Positions 43,997 to 52,968 of a stretch of DNA of 64,000 nt are shown in pieces. Position 1 is the first letter of the stretch. Every line of letters begins with the position of its first letter. Position numbers and translations under genes: made by a program. The DNA is from Flavihumibacter sp. ZG627 (GTDB taxonomy: Bacteria > Bacteroidota > Bacteroidia > Chitinophagales > Chitinophagaceae): assembly GCF_000814325.1 (NCBI RefSeq), contig NZ_JPHF01000003.1, forward strand, positions 496,001 to 560,000, given 5' to 3'. Below the pieces are notes generated by a model, which had not been told where the DNA came from, did no database searches, and worked only from the letters and a program-made list of their open reading frames with translations.

Positions 43997-44053
43997 ATTT
44001 TGGAAAGATAAAAAATCCTTTCTTTGCAGCACACCACAAGAAAAGAACAGCAC

Positions 44054-44779
44054 ATGGAACCCAGGTACAAAAGAATTTTGTTGAAATTGTCGGGTGAAGC
44101 CCTCATGGGCGACGGCGGCAATGGTCAGTACGAACCAATGAATCATAGCATCATCGCACAGTATGCGCGGGAAATCAAGGCTGTTGTAAGAGAAGGAGTG
44201 GAGGTTGCTGTAGTAATTGGTGGTGGTAATATCTACAGGGGAATGAATGAGGCTGATACAGGCATCGAAAGGGCACATGGTGATTATATGGGTATGCTGG
44301 CTACCGTTATCAATGGTATGGCAGTACAGGCCTCACTTGAAAAAGAAGGGGTCTTTACAAGGCTGCAAAGCGCCATTAAGATGGAGCAGATAGCAGAACC
44401 CTATATCCGTCGCCGCGCAATCAGACACCTTGAGAAACATCGGGTTGTGATCTTTGCTGCCGGTACAGGAAATCCATATTTCACTACCGATACTGCAGGA
44501 TCGCTTCGTGCCATAGAAATTAAAGCGGATGTAATTCTGAAAGGTACCAGGGTTGACGGCATATATACTGCTGATCCCGAGAAAGATCCAACGGCAACAA
44601 AGTTTGAAACCATCACATTCCGGGATTGTATCAATAAGAATCTTAAAGTGATGGACATGACCGCATTCACGCTTTGTATGGAGAACAACCTCCCCATTAT
44701 TGTTTTCGATATGAATAAGCCGGGCAACCTGATGAAAGTTGTAATGGGCGAAAAGGTGGGGACACTGGTAAAAGGCTAG
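44054..44779 (+). CDS. pyrH: Uridylate kinase
   Basis: A 241-residue UMP kinase of the amino acid kinase fold. Start at the ATG at 44054, matching [14 protein letters not shown]. Further motifs are [11 protein letters not shown] (phosphate loop), [34 protein letters not shown] and [19 protein letters not shown]. It makes UDP from UMP and, unlike in many genomes, does not adjoin tsf or frr here. It is followed by a terminator. Confidence 0.96.
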   Translation: MEPRYKRILLKLSGEALMGDGGNGQYEPMNHSIIAQYAREIKAVVREGVEVAVVIGGGNIYRGMNEADTGIERAHGDYMGMLATVINGMAVQASLEKEGVFTRLQSAIKMEQIAEPYIRRRAIRHLEKHRVVIFAAGTGNPYFTTDTAGSLRAIEIKADVILKGTRVDGIYTADPEKDPTATKFETITFRDCINKNLKVMDMTAFTLCMENNLPIIVFDMNKPGNLMKVVMGEKVGTLVKG

Positions 44780-44872
44780 GCAGCTGATCGACCGGAATTT
44801 GCGTAGTTTTACTCAAAAGCCGCTGCGGGCTTGTATAATTCGGTTATACTTTTTACATTCGATACGAAAAAT

Positions 44873-44894
44873 CCACCTTGCAGGGTGGTTTTTT
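44873..44894 (+). terminator. Terminator after pyrH
   Basis: A 5-bp stem CCACC (44873-44877) / GGTGG (44884-44888) with a 6-base loop and a T-run to 44894. It lies about 95 bp after the pyrH stop. Confidence 0.75.
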
Positions 44895-44953
44895 ATTCCC
44901 CATCTCATCATCCCTTGAAAGCCGCGAAGGATTTTTCCTAAACTCCGACCGTT

Positions 44954-46006
44954 ATGATGACTTTATTAAACATTTTTCTAATCAGGATATCTGTGGGGAT
45001 AGCCGAAATAATTATTTTCCAGTTAGGAGCCATTGCACTGGGATTTGCCATACATTTTTTTCTCACCTCACGCAGCAGTACCAAACAACATACCCAGCAT
45101 AATGCAGAGAAGGCAGCGCAGCAGGAAGCTGATGGCTGGAAGTTGAAATATTTTAATGATACAGAAGAGATGGAGAAAAGACTCCTTAAGCTTCAGCATG
45201 AATTAAAACAGGCGCGTGAAAATGAAGAGTTCCTTTCCATGGAAATAGATTCTATCCGGCAGGAAAGGGAAGAACTCCTGGAGAGCCAGGCCGAACTTGC
45301 AGCCATGCCACCACCGCCACCTCCAGTTCCAAGTACAGCAAAAGAATATCTCGATCAGTTGCAAGGCACCCAGGAAACACTGTTCCAGCAAAATGAGCAT
45401 GTTAAGAATATGCTCTCCCAGATTGAACAGCTTAAATCAATGGAACAAAAACACCTCGACCTCCTTCGTACAAACGAAACCCTCAACAGGCAATTGGGTG
45501 AGATGAGGGTTCAACTACTTGAAAAGGAAAATGAAGTGCGGGCTCTCCGCCAACAGAACAGGCTTGGTGAAGAGATGCAACAACGCCTGGAAAAAGTATA
45601 TTCTGATTATAATGGACTTCTGGAGAAAATGCAGAAGCTGGAAGCACATGTTAATGCCACCCAGAAAGAAGGTACCAACTATGCCGAATTGCAGGACGCA
45701 TATTTTAAAGTCACTAAGGAGTCTGATGAATTGAAGATGAAGTATCTCGCATTGCTCGAAGAGTATCAACGCAACTCCAGAACACTTGCAGAAACAGAAG
45801 ATAAATTGCGGGAATCAAATTTTCAGCGTACCCAGCTTCAGAAGAAGGCTACTTACCTGGAAGAGTTGAACCAGGACCTTCAACAGGTGGCAGAGCACCA
45901 TAATAAACTCCACAGCCAGATGCGTCGTATTAGCGAGATCGAGCAACTATTGGCAAAAGCAACCCAGATAACGCCTTCTTCTGACAAAGAAGAGCCAGGC
46001 CTTTAA
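44954..46006 (+). CDS. Membrane-anchored coiled-coil protein of unknown function
   Basis: A 350-residue protein with one long hydrophobic N-terminal segment (residues 3-38, with a short gap) and then almost entirely charged heptad-like helix (residues about 50-335), rich in Glu, Gln, Leu and Lys and broken by a poly-proline stretch (PPPPPPVPS, about residues 117-125). No enzyme motif is seen. The architecture suggests a membrane-tethered rod, for example for envelope or division functions, but this is only inferred. It starts 60 bp after the pyrH terminator. Confidence 0.7.
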   Translation: MMTLLNIFLIRISVGIAEIIIFQLGAIALGFAIHFFLTSRSSTKQHTQHNAEKAAQQEADGWKLKYFNDTEEMEKRLLKLQHELKQARENEEFLSMEIDSIRQEREELLESQAELAAMPPPPPPVPSTAKEYLDQLQGTQETLFQQNEHVKNMLSQIEQLKSMEQKHLDLLRTNETLNRQLGEMRVQLLEKENEVRALRQQNRLGEEMQQRLEKVYSDYNGLLEKMQKLEAHVNATQKEGTNYAELQDAYFKVTKESDELKMKYLALLEEYQRNSRTLAETEDKLRESNFQRTQLQKKATYLEELNQDLQQVAEHHNKLHSQMRRISEIEQLLAKATQITPSSDKEEPGL

Positions 46007-46060
46007 TTAAAATTAGTTGCATACCTGCGTATAATCAGTTTTTAACTGTTGGGCTGGTAT

Positions 46061-46068
46061 TAACTTTG
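46061..46068 (+). promoter_or_regulatory. pdxH -7 promoter element
   Basis: TAACTTTG matches TAnnTTTG perfectly, 16 bp before the pdxH ATG, so the 5' leader would be about 10 nt. Confidence 0.5.
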
Positions 46069-46084
46069 CCCGCAAAGCTGATCT

Positions 46085-46732
46085 ATGTCACATCATTCCA
46101 TTGCAGATATAAGGAAAGAGTATAGCCAACAAACACTCGATGAAGCCAATGTTGCAGCGCACCCCATCCGCCAGTTTGACCTATGGTGGAACGAATGCAT
46201 CAACAGCAAAATAGAGGAGGTAAACGCAATGACCCTCGCAACAGCTTCTTCTGATGGGTTGCCCGCCGCCCGGATTGTTTTACTGAAAGGATACGATGAT
46301 AATGGCTTTGTTTTTTTTACCAATTACAATAGTTTCAAAGGACAGCAACTGGAAGAGAACCCAAGGGCATGCCTGGTGTTTTTCTGGAAAGAGTTGGAAA
46401 GGCAGGTGCGAATTACCGGACTCATTGAGAAAGTAAGCGCAGAAGAAAGTGATTCATATTTTCATAGCAGGCCAGTTACCAGCAGGATAGGCGCATGGGC
46501 TTCACCTCAAAGCCAGGTGATTGAAAGCCGTTCTATCTTAAAGGATAAAGAAACCGAATTGGCGGAATCATTCGATGGAAAAGAGATACCCCGGCCGCTT
46601 CATTGGGGTGGATACCGGGTAAAACCTGTTTCAGTAGAGTTTTGGCAGGGTAGGGCAAGTCGGCTTCATGACAGAATTCAGTATACGCTGGAGGAAAACG
46701 GTAAATGGAAGATAGAGCGATTGGCGCCGTAA
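46085..46732 (+). CDS. pdxH: Pyridoxamine 5'-phosphate oxidase
   Basis: A 215-residue FMN enzyme that makes pyridoxal 5'-phosphate. Recognised by DLWWNECINSKIEEVNAMTLATAS, ARIVLLKGYDDNGFVFFTNYNSFKGQQ (FMN binding), FFWKELERQVRITG, the HSRPVTSRIGAWASPQSQVI segment and the C-terminal VEFWQGRASRLHDR. Length and order are standard. Confidence 0.96.
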   Translation: MSHHSIADIRKEYSQQTLDEANVAAHPIRQFDLWWNECINSKIEEVNAMTLATASSDGLPAARIVLLKGYDDNGFVFFTNYNSFKGQQLEENPRACLVFFWKELERQVRITGLIEKVSAEESDSYFHSRPVTSRIGAWASPQSQVIESRSILKDKETELAESFDGKEIPRPLHWGGYRVKPVSVEFWQGRASRLHDRIQYTLEENGKWKIERLAP

Positions 46733-46742
46733 AGAGGAGACC

Positions 46743-46766
46743 ATCTCTCCATCTCTCCATCTCTCC
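46743..46766. repeat. 8-bp tandem repeat at the pdxH/THX junction
   Basis: Three copies of ATCTCTCC between the convergent pdxH and THX genes, ending 2 bp before the THX stop codon. The same sort of repeat (unit CATCCCTC) is found at 56903-56933 between two other convergent genes. Confidence 0.65.
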
Positions 46767-46767
46767 A

Positions 46768-46887
46768 TTACGCTTCTTTTTTCTTTTCAACAGCTTTCTT
46801 GGCCTGTGCTGGTCTTGCTGGCCTGCTTTTACCGAAAGAACCTTTGAAGATCTTTCCTTTTTTGGTTTTCTTGTCGCCTCTTCCCAT
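46768..46887 (-). CDS. 30S ribosomal protein THX family
   Basis: A 39-codon gene. The product begins MGRGDKKTKKGKIFKGSFGK and continues with basic, Ala/Pro/Lys-rich residues to a KKKEA end; the first half is the signature of the small THX ribosomal protein, which fills a cavity at the top of the 30S head in Thermus and has relatives across Bacteroidota. The C-terminal half is a variable lysine-rich tail. It lies downstream of the HU gene terminator and has no overlap with other genes. Confidence 0.85.
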   Translation of the reverse strand: MGRGDKKTKKGKIFKGSFGKSRPARPAQAKKAVEKKKEA

Positions 46888-46925
46888 GATTGTAAAATTT
46901 TAAAGTGCAAAAGTAAATAAAAAAA

Positions 46926-46950
46926 GGGAAGGAAGCCCTGCTTCCTTCCC
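46926..46950 (-). terminator. Terminator of the HU gene
   Basis: A perfect 10-bp stem GGGAAGGAAG (46926-46935) / CTTCCTTCCC (46941-46950) with a 5-base loop. On the minus strand the stem is followed by TTTTTATTT. It is 36 bp after the HU stop codon. Confidence 0.88.
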
Positions 46951-46986
46951 CGCAATTCAGTTCTGCATCCCTAGAGATGCGCCTCA

Positions 46987-47256
46987 CTACATTTTAGAAG
47001 AAAGTTCTTTACCAGCCTTGAAGCGGGCAACTTTCTTTGCCTTGATTTTGATTACTGCACCAGTCTGTGGGTTACGGCCATTACGGGCAGCTCTTTTAGA
47101 TACAGAGAAAGTACCAAAACCAACCAGGGTCACTTTACCACCACCTTTAAGGGTTTTTGTTACAGCCTCGATGAAAGAATCCAGAGCAGAGTTTGCCTGG
47201 GTCTTGGTAATTTCAGCATCGTCGGCAATTTTCGCGATTAATTCAGCTTTGTTCAT
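46987..47256 (-). CDS. HU-family DNA-binding protein
   Basis: An 89-residue nucleoid protein starting at the ATG at 47256 ([28 protein letters not shown]). The beta-arm segment with [21 protein letters not shown] and the basic C-terminus ([18 protein letters not shown]) are typical of HU. HU bends and compacts DNA. The upstream region holds a good promoter and, further out, two dyad repeats. Confidence 0.95.
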   Translation of the reverse strand: MNKAELIAKIADDAEITKTQANSALDSFIEAVTKTLKGGGKVTLVGFGTFSVSKRAARNGRNPQTGAVIKIKAKKVARFKAGKELSSKM

Positions 47257-47285
47257 AGTGTGAAATTTTAGAATTTTAAGCAAAA

Positions 47286-47316
47286 CAAATATAGACGGTT
47301 TTTGATTCCAACAAAA
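47286..47316 (-). promoter_or_regulatory. HU gene promoter
   Basis: On the minus strand TATATTTG (47286-47293) is a perfect -7 match, with TTTTG (47312-47316) 18 bp upstream as -33 element. The start would be near 47280, about 24 nt before the ATG. Confidence 0.6.
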
Positions 47317-47561
47317 TTTTTTTGAGTTTTTTAATGCACAGTTTTGATTTGCTGTAACCCGCACCAAATCTGCATTATAGCCGAAAAGATTAATATTTCA
47401 ATTAGCTTATTTTAGAATCATATCATCTGAAACCCTTGCCAGCACTGTGTTTCACGAAATACAAGCTGAAATGCCCGCCAGTACTGCCTTTCATGAGAAT
47501 GTAACCTTTTTATAGCATATTGTCGGCACATAGTTTTTATTATCCACAATTAGTGCACAAC
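47317..47561. other. Non-coding stretch with tandem dyad repeats
   Basis: Between HU and the next gene there are about 390 bp without a gene. Part of it (47427-47496) holds two copies of a 31-base unit with a period of 39: CTGAAA-N5-GCCAG-N-ACTG-N2-TTTCA-N-GA, each with a TGAAA/TTTCA dyad. The right part (47562-47652) holds the long hairpin element. The units could be regulator sites for the HU gene or a small repeat family; no coding sequence was seen. Confidence 0.55.
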
Positions 47562-47652
47562 CCGTCTGACGCCTGTCAGGACAGATGTCAGGAAGACGTT
47601 CGGACAGATCGCTTACACCTGTTCGGACATATGTCGTGACAGGCGTCAGACG
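47562..47652. repeat. Hairpin element, copy 2, at a gene 3' end
   Basis: The left arm CCGTCTGACGCCTGTCAGGA (continuing to about 47589) and the right arm ending at 47652 match as inverted repeats at about 25 of 28 positions; in the middle the word GTTCGGACA occurs twice. The outermost bases cover the stop codon and last codons of the DUF4286 gene. It is a longer relative of the element at 12711-12768. Confidence 0.7.
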
Positions 47653-47948
47653 AGTACCATAACTGAACGGAAGGCGATGAACCTATCCCCCCACTTCTGA
47701 AAGCTTTTATCGCGAAGTGTATCAGCATATGTAGTAATATAACGGTTATAATCTGCTTTAGATTTAGCTGAATACTGCGCTGCATATGTTGGTCCCGCAG
47801 TTTCATCAACTTCCACAAGCCGCAATAACCGACTCTCCGTAAAACAGCCCGTGGCCACCACTTCCGGCATATGCTCCTCTTTCATCCATAACAGCCAATC
47901 CTCAGCAATGGACCAATCTACCTGTAACGTTACATTATATATATACAT
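47646..47948 (-). CDS. DUF4286 family protein
   Basis: A 100-residue protein beginning MYIYNVTLQVDWSIAEDWLLWMKEEHMPEV, typical of the small DUF4286 family of Bacteroidota (ferredoxin-like fold, unknown role). I used the ATG at 47948, which lies 2 bp after the xth stop; the longer frame overlaps xth. The last codons and stop lie in a hairpin element, so the C-terminus may have been set by insertion of the repeat. Confidence 0.8.
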   Translation of the reverse strand: MYIYNVTLQVDWSIAEDWLLWMKEEHMPEVVATGCFTESRLLRLVEVDETAGPTYAAQYSAKSKADYNRYITTYADTLRDKSFQKWGDRFIAFRSVMVLV

Positions 47949-47950
47949 CT

Positions 47951-48718
47951 CTAGTATTTGAGTTTTAAATAAACCGGACAATGATCACTATGCTTAACAT
48001 CCGGATAGATCTCTGCATCCAGTAATTGTGGCGATAATTCTTTCGTTACATTAATATAATCGATCCTCCATCCCTTATTATTTAACCGCACACTCGGAAA
48101 TCGTTGGCTCCACCAACTGTAACGATGCGGCTCGGGATGAAAAATCCGAAATGTATCAACAAAGCCATTATCAAAAAATTTATCCATCCACTGCCGTTCT
48201 TCAGGCAGGAAACCGGTAGATTTTTTATTGCCCTTAGGATCATGTATATCAATCTCTTTATGCGCGATATTATAATCAGCGCATATAATAAGCTTTTTAC
48301 GCTTCTTCTTTAACAGCGTGGTATAACCGAAGAACTCCTCAAGCCATTGGTACTTATAACCCTGTCTTTCCTCCCCCGAAGTACCAGAAGGGAAATATGC
48401 GTTTAACAATGTTATATCTCCAAAATCCGCCCTGATTACACGCCCTTCAGAATCACTCTGCATATACCCATTTCCCATTTCAACATTATCTGGCTTTATC
48501 TTAGTAAAAATTGCCACACCGCTATAGCCCTTTTTTTCTGCCGAGTACCAGAAATCCTCATAACCCAGATCATTGAATGCCTTGTAATTCACATTGTCTT
48601 TATGTGCCTTCGTTTCCTGCACACAGATGATATCGGCAGGATCTGTTTTCAGCCACTCCACCAGGCCCTTATTCATTGCGGCCCTGATGCCATTAACATT
48701 GTATGATATAATGCGCAT
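47951..48718 (-). CDS. xth: Exodeoxyribonuclease III
   Basis: A 255-residue apurinic endonuclease/3' exonuclease. Start at the ATG at 48718 (MRIISYNVNGIRAA), four codons inside the open frame. Metal and catalytic motifs: NVNG (Asn), CVQETKA (Glu), the tyrosine region NAYFPSG, ADYNIAHKEIDIHD (Asp, Asn), WRIDYI (Asp), and HSDHCPV (Asp, His) near the C-terminus. It repairs abasic sites in DNA. Downstream DUF4286 is in the same operon. Confidence 0.93.
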   Translation of the reverse strand: MRIISYNVNGIRAAMNKGLVEWLKTDPADIICVQETKAHKDNVNYKAFNDLGYEDFWYSAEKKGYSGVAIFTKIKPDNVEMGNGYMQSDSEGRVIRADFGDITLLNAYFPSGTSGEERQGYKYQWLEEFFGYTTLLKKKRKKLIICADYNIAHKEIDIHDPKGNKKSTGFLPEERQWMDKFFDNGFVDTFRIFHPEPHRYSWWSQRFPSVRLNNKGWRIDYINVTKELSPQLLDAEIYPDVKHSDHCPVYLKLKY

Positions 48719-48768
48719 AACCCGTTTCATTTATTTATATTGGTCACTGTTTAATCAAAAGTATTAAA

Positions 48769-49500
48769 ATGGCGGCTGATCCACAGGTAATACCCCCTAA
48801 AGAACCTTTTTATCTTGATGGTCCTAAGGACCGTAGCTTTGAATTGCATTTTGCCTGGCGCGTGTTCCGGCAGTTTCTGAAAGGATTCCGGCAATTGCAT
48901 TTTATTGGTCCTGGTATCACGGTCTTTGGTTCGGCAAGGTTTGCAGAAGATCATCCTTATTATATATTGGCGCGTGAAATGGGAAAGCGTATAGCCCAGG
49001 CAGGATTCACAACCATAACGGGAGGTGGCCCCGGTATCATGGAAGCTGCTAACCGAGGGGCCTTCGAAAATGGTGGATACTCTGTTGGATGTAATATTCA
49101 ACTTCCTTTTGAACAGAAGCCTAACCCATATGCACATAAGTCCGTTACCTTTGAACACTTTTTTGTACGGAAAGTATTGCTGGTAAAATATTCATATGCC
49201 TTTATTATCATGCCGGGCGGAGTAGGAACTATGGATGAATTTTTTGAAACATTAACCCTGGTTCAAACAAAATCTATCATACAGTTCCCAATAGTACTTG
49301 TTGGTAAAGCCTATTATCAGCCCATTATCGATTATATGAAGTTTATGGTAGAACAAAAAACTATTGGAGAACACGATATGGACCTGGTATGCATCACAGA
49401 TAGTGTTGAAGAAGCCATGGAGCATATTTCGAAGTATATTAAAGCGAATTATATTTCCAAACCCCGTAAGTTGCTCTGGTGGTTATTTGAAAAGAAATAA
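48769..49500 (+). CDS. LOG-family (TIGR00730) Rossmann protein
   Basis: A 243-residue protein with the lysine-decarboxylase-like/LOG motifs GGGPGIMEAANRGA (about residues 84-97) and PGGVGTMDEFFE (about 145-156). LOG enzymes release free bases from nucleotide monophosphates (cytokinin riboside phosphates in plants); in bacteria the physiological role is often unclear. The N-terminal ~40 residues are an extension common in Bacteroidota. The next gene starts 1 bp after its stop. Confidence 0.85.
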   Translation: MAADPQVIPPKEPFYLDGPKDRSFELHFAWRVFRQFLKGFRQLHFIGPGITVFGSARFAEDHPYYILAREMGKRIAQAGFTTITGGGPGIMEAANRGAFENGGYSVGCNIQLPFEQKPNPYAHKSVTFEHFFVRKVLLVKYSYAFIIMPGGVGTMDEFFETLTLVQTKSIIQFPIVLVGKAYYQPIIDYMKFMVEQKTIGEHDMDLVCITDSVEEAMEHISKYIKANYISKPRKLLWWLFEKK

Positions 49501-49501
49501 G

Positions 49502-50269
49502 ATGGAAGCATTGGAAGAAGCAAATCTGAAATTATGTTCTTATTGCGGAAGCGAAATAGGAGAGAATGAATATATCTGCCCCAACTGCGGCAGGGCAACC
49601 GTTCCGGAGGAAGAATATGAAGGAGCCCATGAAACCTTCCGACTGCTGGTCGTACTGTTTTTTTCAATTAACCTCATTACCTGCCTCCTGTTCAATTTCT
49701 GGCCGCCCGCAGCACAGGGACTGACCGGATTGGTAGTTGTTGATCTTTTCCTGTTTTTCTCTGCTATACTTTTTTCCTATATCATGCGCCGCGATATATT
49801 GCCACTTCTTCATTGGAATAATTTTAAATGGTGGAAAGTGATTGCTTTGATGATTTTCGCCATTACCAGTGCGATACTTGTTAACTATGGTGTAAAATGG
49901 ATCAACCGTTTCATTTTTGAGCGCGAGCTTTTTTATTACTCATCATTCAGACACCTTGCCAATCCAAAAACGGCTATGATACTATTGATAGCAGTGATTC
50001 CTGCTATATCAGAAGAGCTTGCTTATCGCGGCGTTATACAAGCTGGCTTGCTGAAGTTCATGCATGGCAGGCACGCAGTGGTACTCACAGCATTGCTCTT
50101 TGCCATCATCCACATGAGCCTGATCTCTTTTTTCTGGTTACTGCCTTTTGCCCTTTTCCTGGGATGGCTGCGCCAGCGTGAACAAACCCTCTGGTATGGA
50201 ATCATGGTGCATTTCTGTTTCAACGCAACAACCTGCTTATTGGAATTATATTCCCTCGACCTTCTCTGA
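49502..50269 (+). CDS. CPBP-family intramembrane protease with zinc ribbon
   Basis: A 255-residue membrane protein. The N-terminus has a four-cysteine zinc ribbon (CSYCGSEIGENEYICPNCG, about residues 11-29). The rest has hydrophobic segments forming a CAAX-protease/bacteriocin-processing (CPBP) domain, with EELAYRG (the EExxxR motif, about residues 168-174), FAIIHMS and HFCFNAT. Such proteases cut prenylated or small membrane proteins; the target here is unknown. The start at 49502 lies 1 bp after the LOG gene stop. Confidence 0.85.
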   Translation: MEALEEANLKLCSYCGSEIGENEYICPNCGRATVPEEEYEGAHETFRLLVVLFFSINLITCLLFNFWPPAAQGLTGLVVVDLFLFFSAILFSYIMRRDILPLLHWNNFKWWKVIALMIFAITSAILVNYGVKWINRFIFERELFYYSSFRHLANPKTAMILLIAVIPAISEELAYRGVIQAGLLKFMHGRHAVVLTALLFAIIHMSLISFFWLLPFALFLGWLRQREQTLWYGIMVHFCFNATTCLLELYSLDLL

Positions 50270-50274
50270 TACCA

Positions 50275-52968
50275 TCAGGCCTCTTCTTCAAGTATTGGTC
50301 TTAACCATCGGGTGATCTCCTCCAGCGGCATGTCTTTCTTTTCTGCATAGGCTGCAACCTGGTCGGGCTTGATCTTACCAACACCAAAATACTGACTCTT
50401 CGGATGCGCAAAATACCATCCACATACAGAGGCAGCAGGATACATGGCCAGTGATTCTGTAAGATGTATTCCGGTAACCGCTTCACCTCCTAACAGCTCA
50501 AACAGCTTGTACTTTTCTGTGTGATCCGGACAGGCAGGATAGCCGGGTGCAGGCCTTATGCCGGTGTAAGTTTCTTTGATCAACTCTTCCGTACCAAGCT
50601 TTTCCTCCGGCGCATATCCCCAGAATTCCTTTCTAACCCGTTCATGCAGATACTCAGCCGATGCCTCTGCAAAACGATCTGCAAGTGCCTGTAACATGAT
50701 CTTATTATAATCATCATGCTTTGATTCAAATGCCTTGATATGCTCTTCAATACCTTCAACAGTAACCGAAAAAGCGCCGATATAATCTGTTTTTCCTTCA
50801 TGCGCCGGCATAATAAAATCAGCAAGCGAAAAGTTAGGCTGACCCGCGGTTTTCTTCATTTGCTGCCGCAGTGATTCCAACCTTATTTCATTTCCTCCGG
50901 CAACCACAATCACAGTATCCCCGCCATCAGAATTTGCCGGCCAGAAACCAACAACACCTTTCGCTGTCAGCCACTTCTCTTTTATCAATTGGTCCAACAG
51001 CGCATTGGCATCATTGTACAATTTAGTCGCTTCCTTACCAATCACTTCATCTTCCAGTAATTGGGGGAAGCGCCCACCTAACTCCCAGGCGATGAAAAAT
51101 GGTCCCCAATCGATATATCCGCGTAATACAGAAAGATCAATATCCTCCAGCACTTTTGTGCCTATAACACCGGGCTTAACGGGTGTATAAGTACTCCAGT
51201 CTATCGCAACTTTATTTTTCTGTGCTTGCTCATATGTCAGGTATTGCTTGATAGTTCGTTTTTTATTGAAATCATCACGAAGCTTCTCATATTCCACCGC
51301 AGTATCTGAAAGAAATTTTTCCTTCTGATCTTTATTAAGCAAAGAACCCGCAACAGTTACACTCCTGGAAGCATCCAGCACATATACCACACCGTTATCA
51401 TATTGCTGCGCGATCTTCACCGCTGTATGTTGCCGGCTGGTTGTAGCACCACCAATCAATAATGGCTGCGTCATTCCCCTGCGTTTCATCTCATGTGCTA
51501 CATGTACCATCTCATCCAGAGAAGGCGTTATCAGCCCACTCAATCCTACTATGTCAACATTTTCCTTTATGGCAGTGTCAAGAATTTTATCGGCAGGAAC
51601 CATTACACCAAGGTCAATGATATCATATCCATTACATCCCAGTACCACTCCCACAATATTTTTACCGATATCATGTACATCTCCTTTCACCGTTGCAAGC
51701 AATACTTTCGCAACGCTTCCCTGGAGTGCTTCCGGATTATTTCTTTTCTCCTCCTCAATATATGGTGTAAGCCAGGCAACACTTTTCTTCATTACTCGCG
51801 CACTCTTCACCACCTGGGGAAGGAACATCTTTCCCGCACCAAAGAGATCACCCACCACATTCATCCCATCCATAAGCGGACCTTCAATTACATCAAGCGG
51901 TCGGGGATATTTCACCCTTGCTTCTTCTGTATCAAGCTCTATATAATCAGTTATTCCATTGATTAGTGAATGCGTGAGCCTGGCCTCTACAGTATCATTT
52001 CTCCAGGCTTCATCCCTTATGATCTCCTTTCCTTTGGCCTTAACAGTTTCTGCAAACTGGATCAGCCGCTCGGTTGCTTCATTGTTGTCATTATTCCTGT
52101 TGAAGATCACATCTTCACACAACTGTTTCAGTCCCGGCTCTATTTCATCATATACAACCAACTGCCCTGCATTCACAATACCCATATCCATTCCGGCTTT
52201 AATGGCATGGAACAGGAATACACTGTGCATCGCCTCGCGCACATGATCATTACCACGAAAAGAAAAAGACAGGTTACTCACCCCGCCACTGATCTTCGCA
52301 AGGGGCATACGTTGCTTGATGATGCGGGTGGCCTCAATGAAATCAACGGCATAATTGTTATGCTCCTCAAGGCCTGTAGCAATGGCAAAAATATTTGGAT
52401 CGAAGATGATATCCTGCGGATCAAATCCCACCTGCTCTGTCAATATCTTATATGCACGGGTGCAAATATCAACTCTCCGTTCAAGCGTGTCAGCCTGACC
52501 TTTTTCATCAAAGGCCATCACCACAACAGCAGCTCCAAAAAGCTTACAGATATTTGCTTCACGAATGAATTTTTCCTCGCCCTCTTTCATGGAGATAGAG
52601 TTTACAATGCATTTTCCCTGCACACATTTTAAACCTGCCTCGATGATCTCAAATTTAGACGAGTCGATCATGATAGGGATCTTCGCAATATCGGGTTCAC
52701 TTTGCAGTAGGTTTAGGTAGGTGGTCATCGCCACCACCCCATCAAGCATGGCGTCATCCATGTTTACATCCAGGATCTGTGCACCGTTCTCCACCTGCTG
52801 GCGCGCAACCGATAATGCCTCTTCATATTTATTATCCCGAACAAGTCGTGCAAATTTCTTGGACCCCGTTACATTGGTACGTTCGCCAATATTCACAAAA
52901 TTTGTTTCCGGCCTAACAATAAGGGGTTCAAGCCCCGCCAATCTTAAATATGGTTGTATAGTGGTCAT
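50275..52968 (-). CDS. metH: Cobalamin-dependent methionine synthase, C-terminal part (split MetH)
   Basis: An 897-residue protein with the later three MetH modules in order: the pterin (methyl-THF) binding barrel ([19 protein letters not shown] at the start), the cobalamin-binding cap and Rossmann domain ([25 protein letters not shown], with the lower cobalt ligand His at about residue 430), and the reactivation SAM-binding domain ([15 protein letters not shown], late). The homocysteine barrel is on a separate gene just upstream, overlapping by 4 bases (ATGA). It probably works in a complex with that protein. Confidence 0.93.
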   Translation of the reverse strand: MTTIQPYLRLAGLEPLIVRPETNFVNIGERTNVTGSKKFARLVRDNKYEEALSVARQQVENGAQILDVNMDDAMLDGVVAMTTYLNLLQSEPDIAKIPIMIDSSKFEIIEAGLKCVQGKCIVNSISMKEGEEKFIREANICKLFGAAVVVMAFDEKGQADTLERRVDICTRAYKILTEQVGFDPQDIIFDPNIFAIATGLEEHNNYAVDFIEATRIIKQRMPLAKISGGVSNLSFSFRGNDHVREAMHSVFLFHAIKAGMDMGIVNAGQLVVYDEIEPGLKQLCEDVIFNRNNDNNEATERLIQFAETVKAKGKEIIRDEAWRNDTVEARLTHSLINGITDYIELDTEEARVKYPRPLDVIEGPLMDGMNVVGDLFGAGKMFLPQVVKSARVMKKSVAWLTPYIEEEKRNNPEALQGSVAKVLLATVKGDVHDIGKNIVGVVLGCNGYDIIDLGVMVPADKILDTAIKENVDIVGLSGLITPSLDEMVHVAHEMKRRGMTQPLLIGGATTSRQHTAVKIAQQYDNGVVYVLDASRSVTVAGSLLNKDQKEKFLSDTAVEYEKLRDDFNKKRTIKQYLTYEQAQKNKVAIDWSTYTPVKPGVIGTKVLEDIDLSVLRGYIDWGPFFIAWELGGRFPQLLEDEVIGKEATKLYNDANALLDQLIKEKWLTAKGVVGFWPANSDGGDTVIVVAGGNEIRLESLRQQMKKTAGQPNFSLADFIMPAHEGKTDYIGAFSVTVEGIEEHIKAFESKHDDYNKIMLQALADRFAEASAEYLHERVRKEFWGYAPEEKLGTEELIKETYTGIRPAPGYPACPDHTEKYKLFELLGGEAVTGIHLTESLAMYPAASVCGWYFAHPKSQYFGVGKIKPDQVAAYAEKKDMPLEEITRWLRPILEEEA

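Noticed and set aside
44024-44053. Upstream extension of pyrH
   Set aside because: Ten extra codons before the ATG at 44054 have no family homology, and the [17 protein letters not shown] start fits.
43997-44278. Long N-terminal extension of the ABC ATPase
   Set aside because: It would overlap pyrH on the other strand and shows no domain; the ATG at 43996 gives a normal length ATPase.
48769-49500. Lysine decarboxylase
   Set aside because: The GGGPGIMEAANRGA and PGGVGTMDE motifs belong to the LOG family; older annotations as lysine decarboxylase are not supported by PLP-type motifs.
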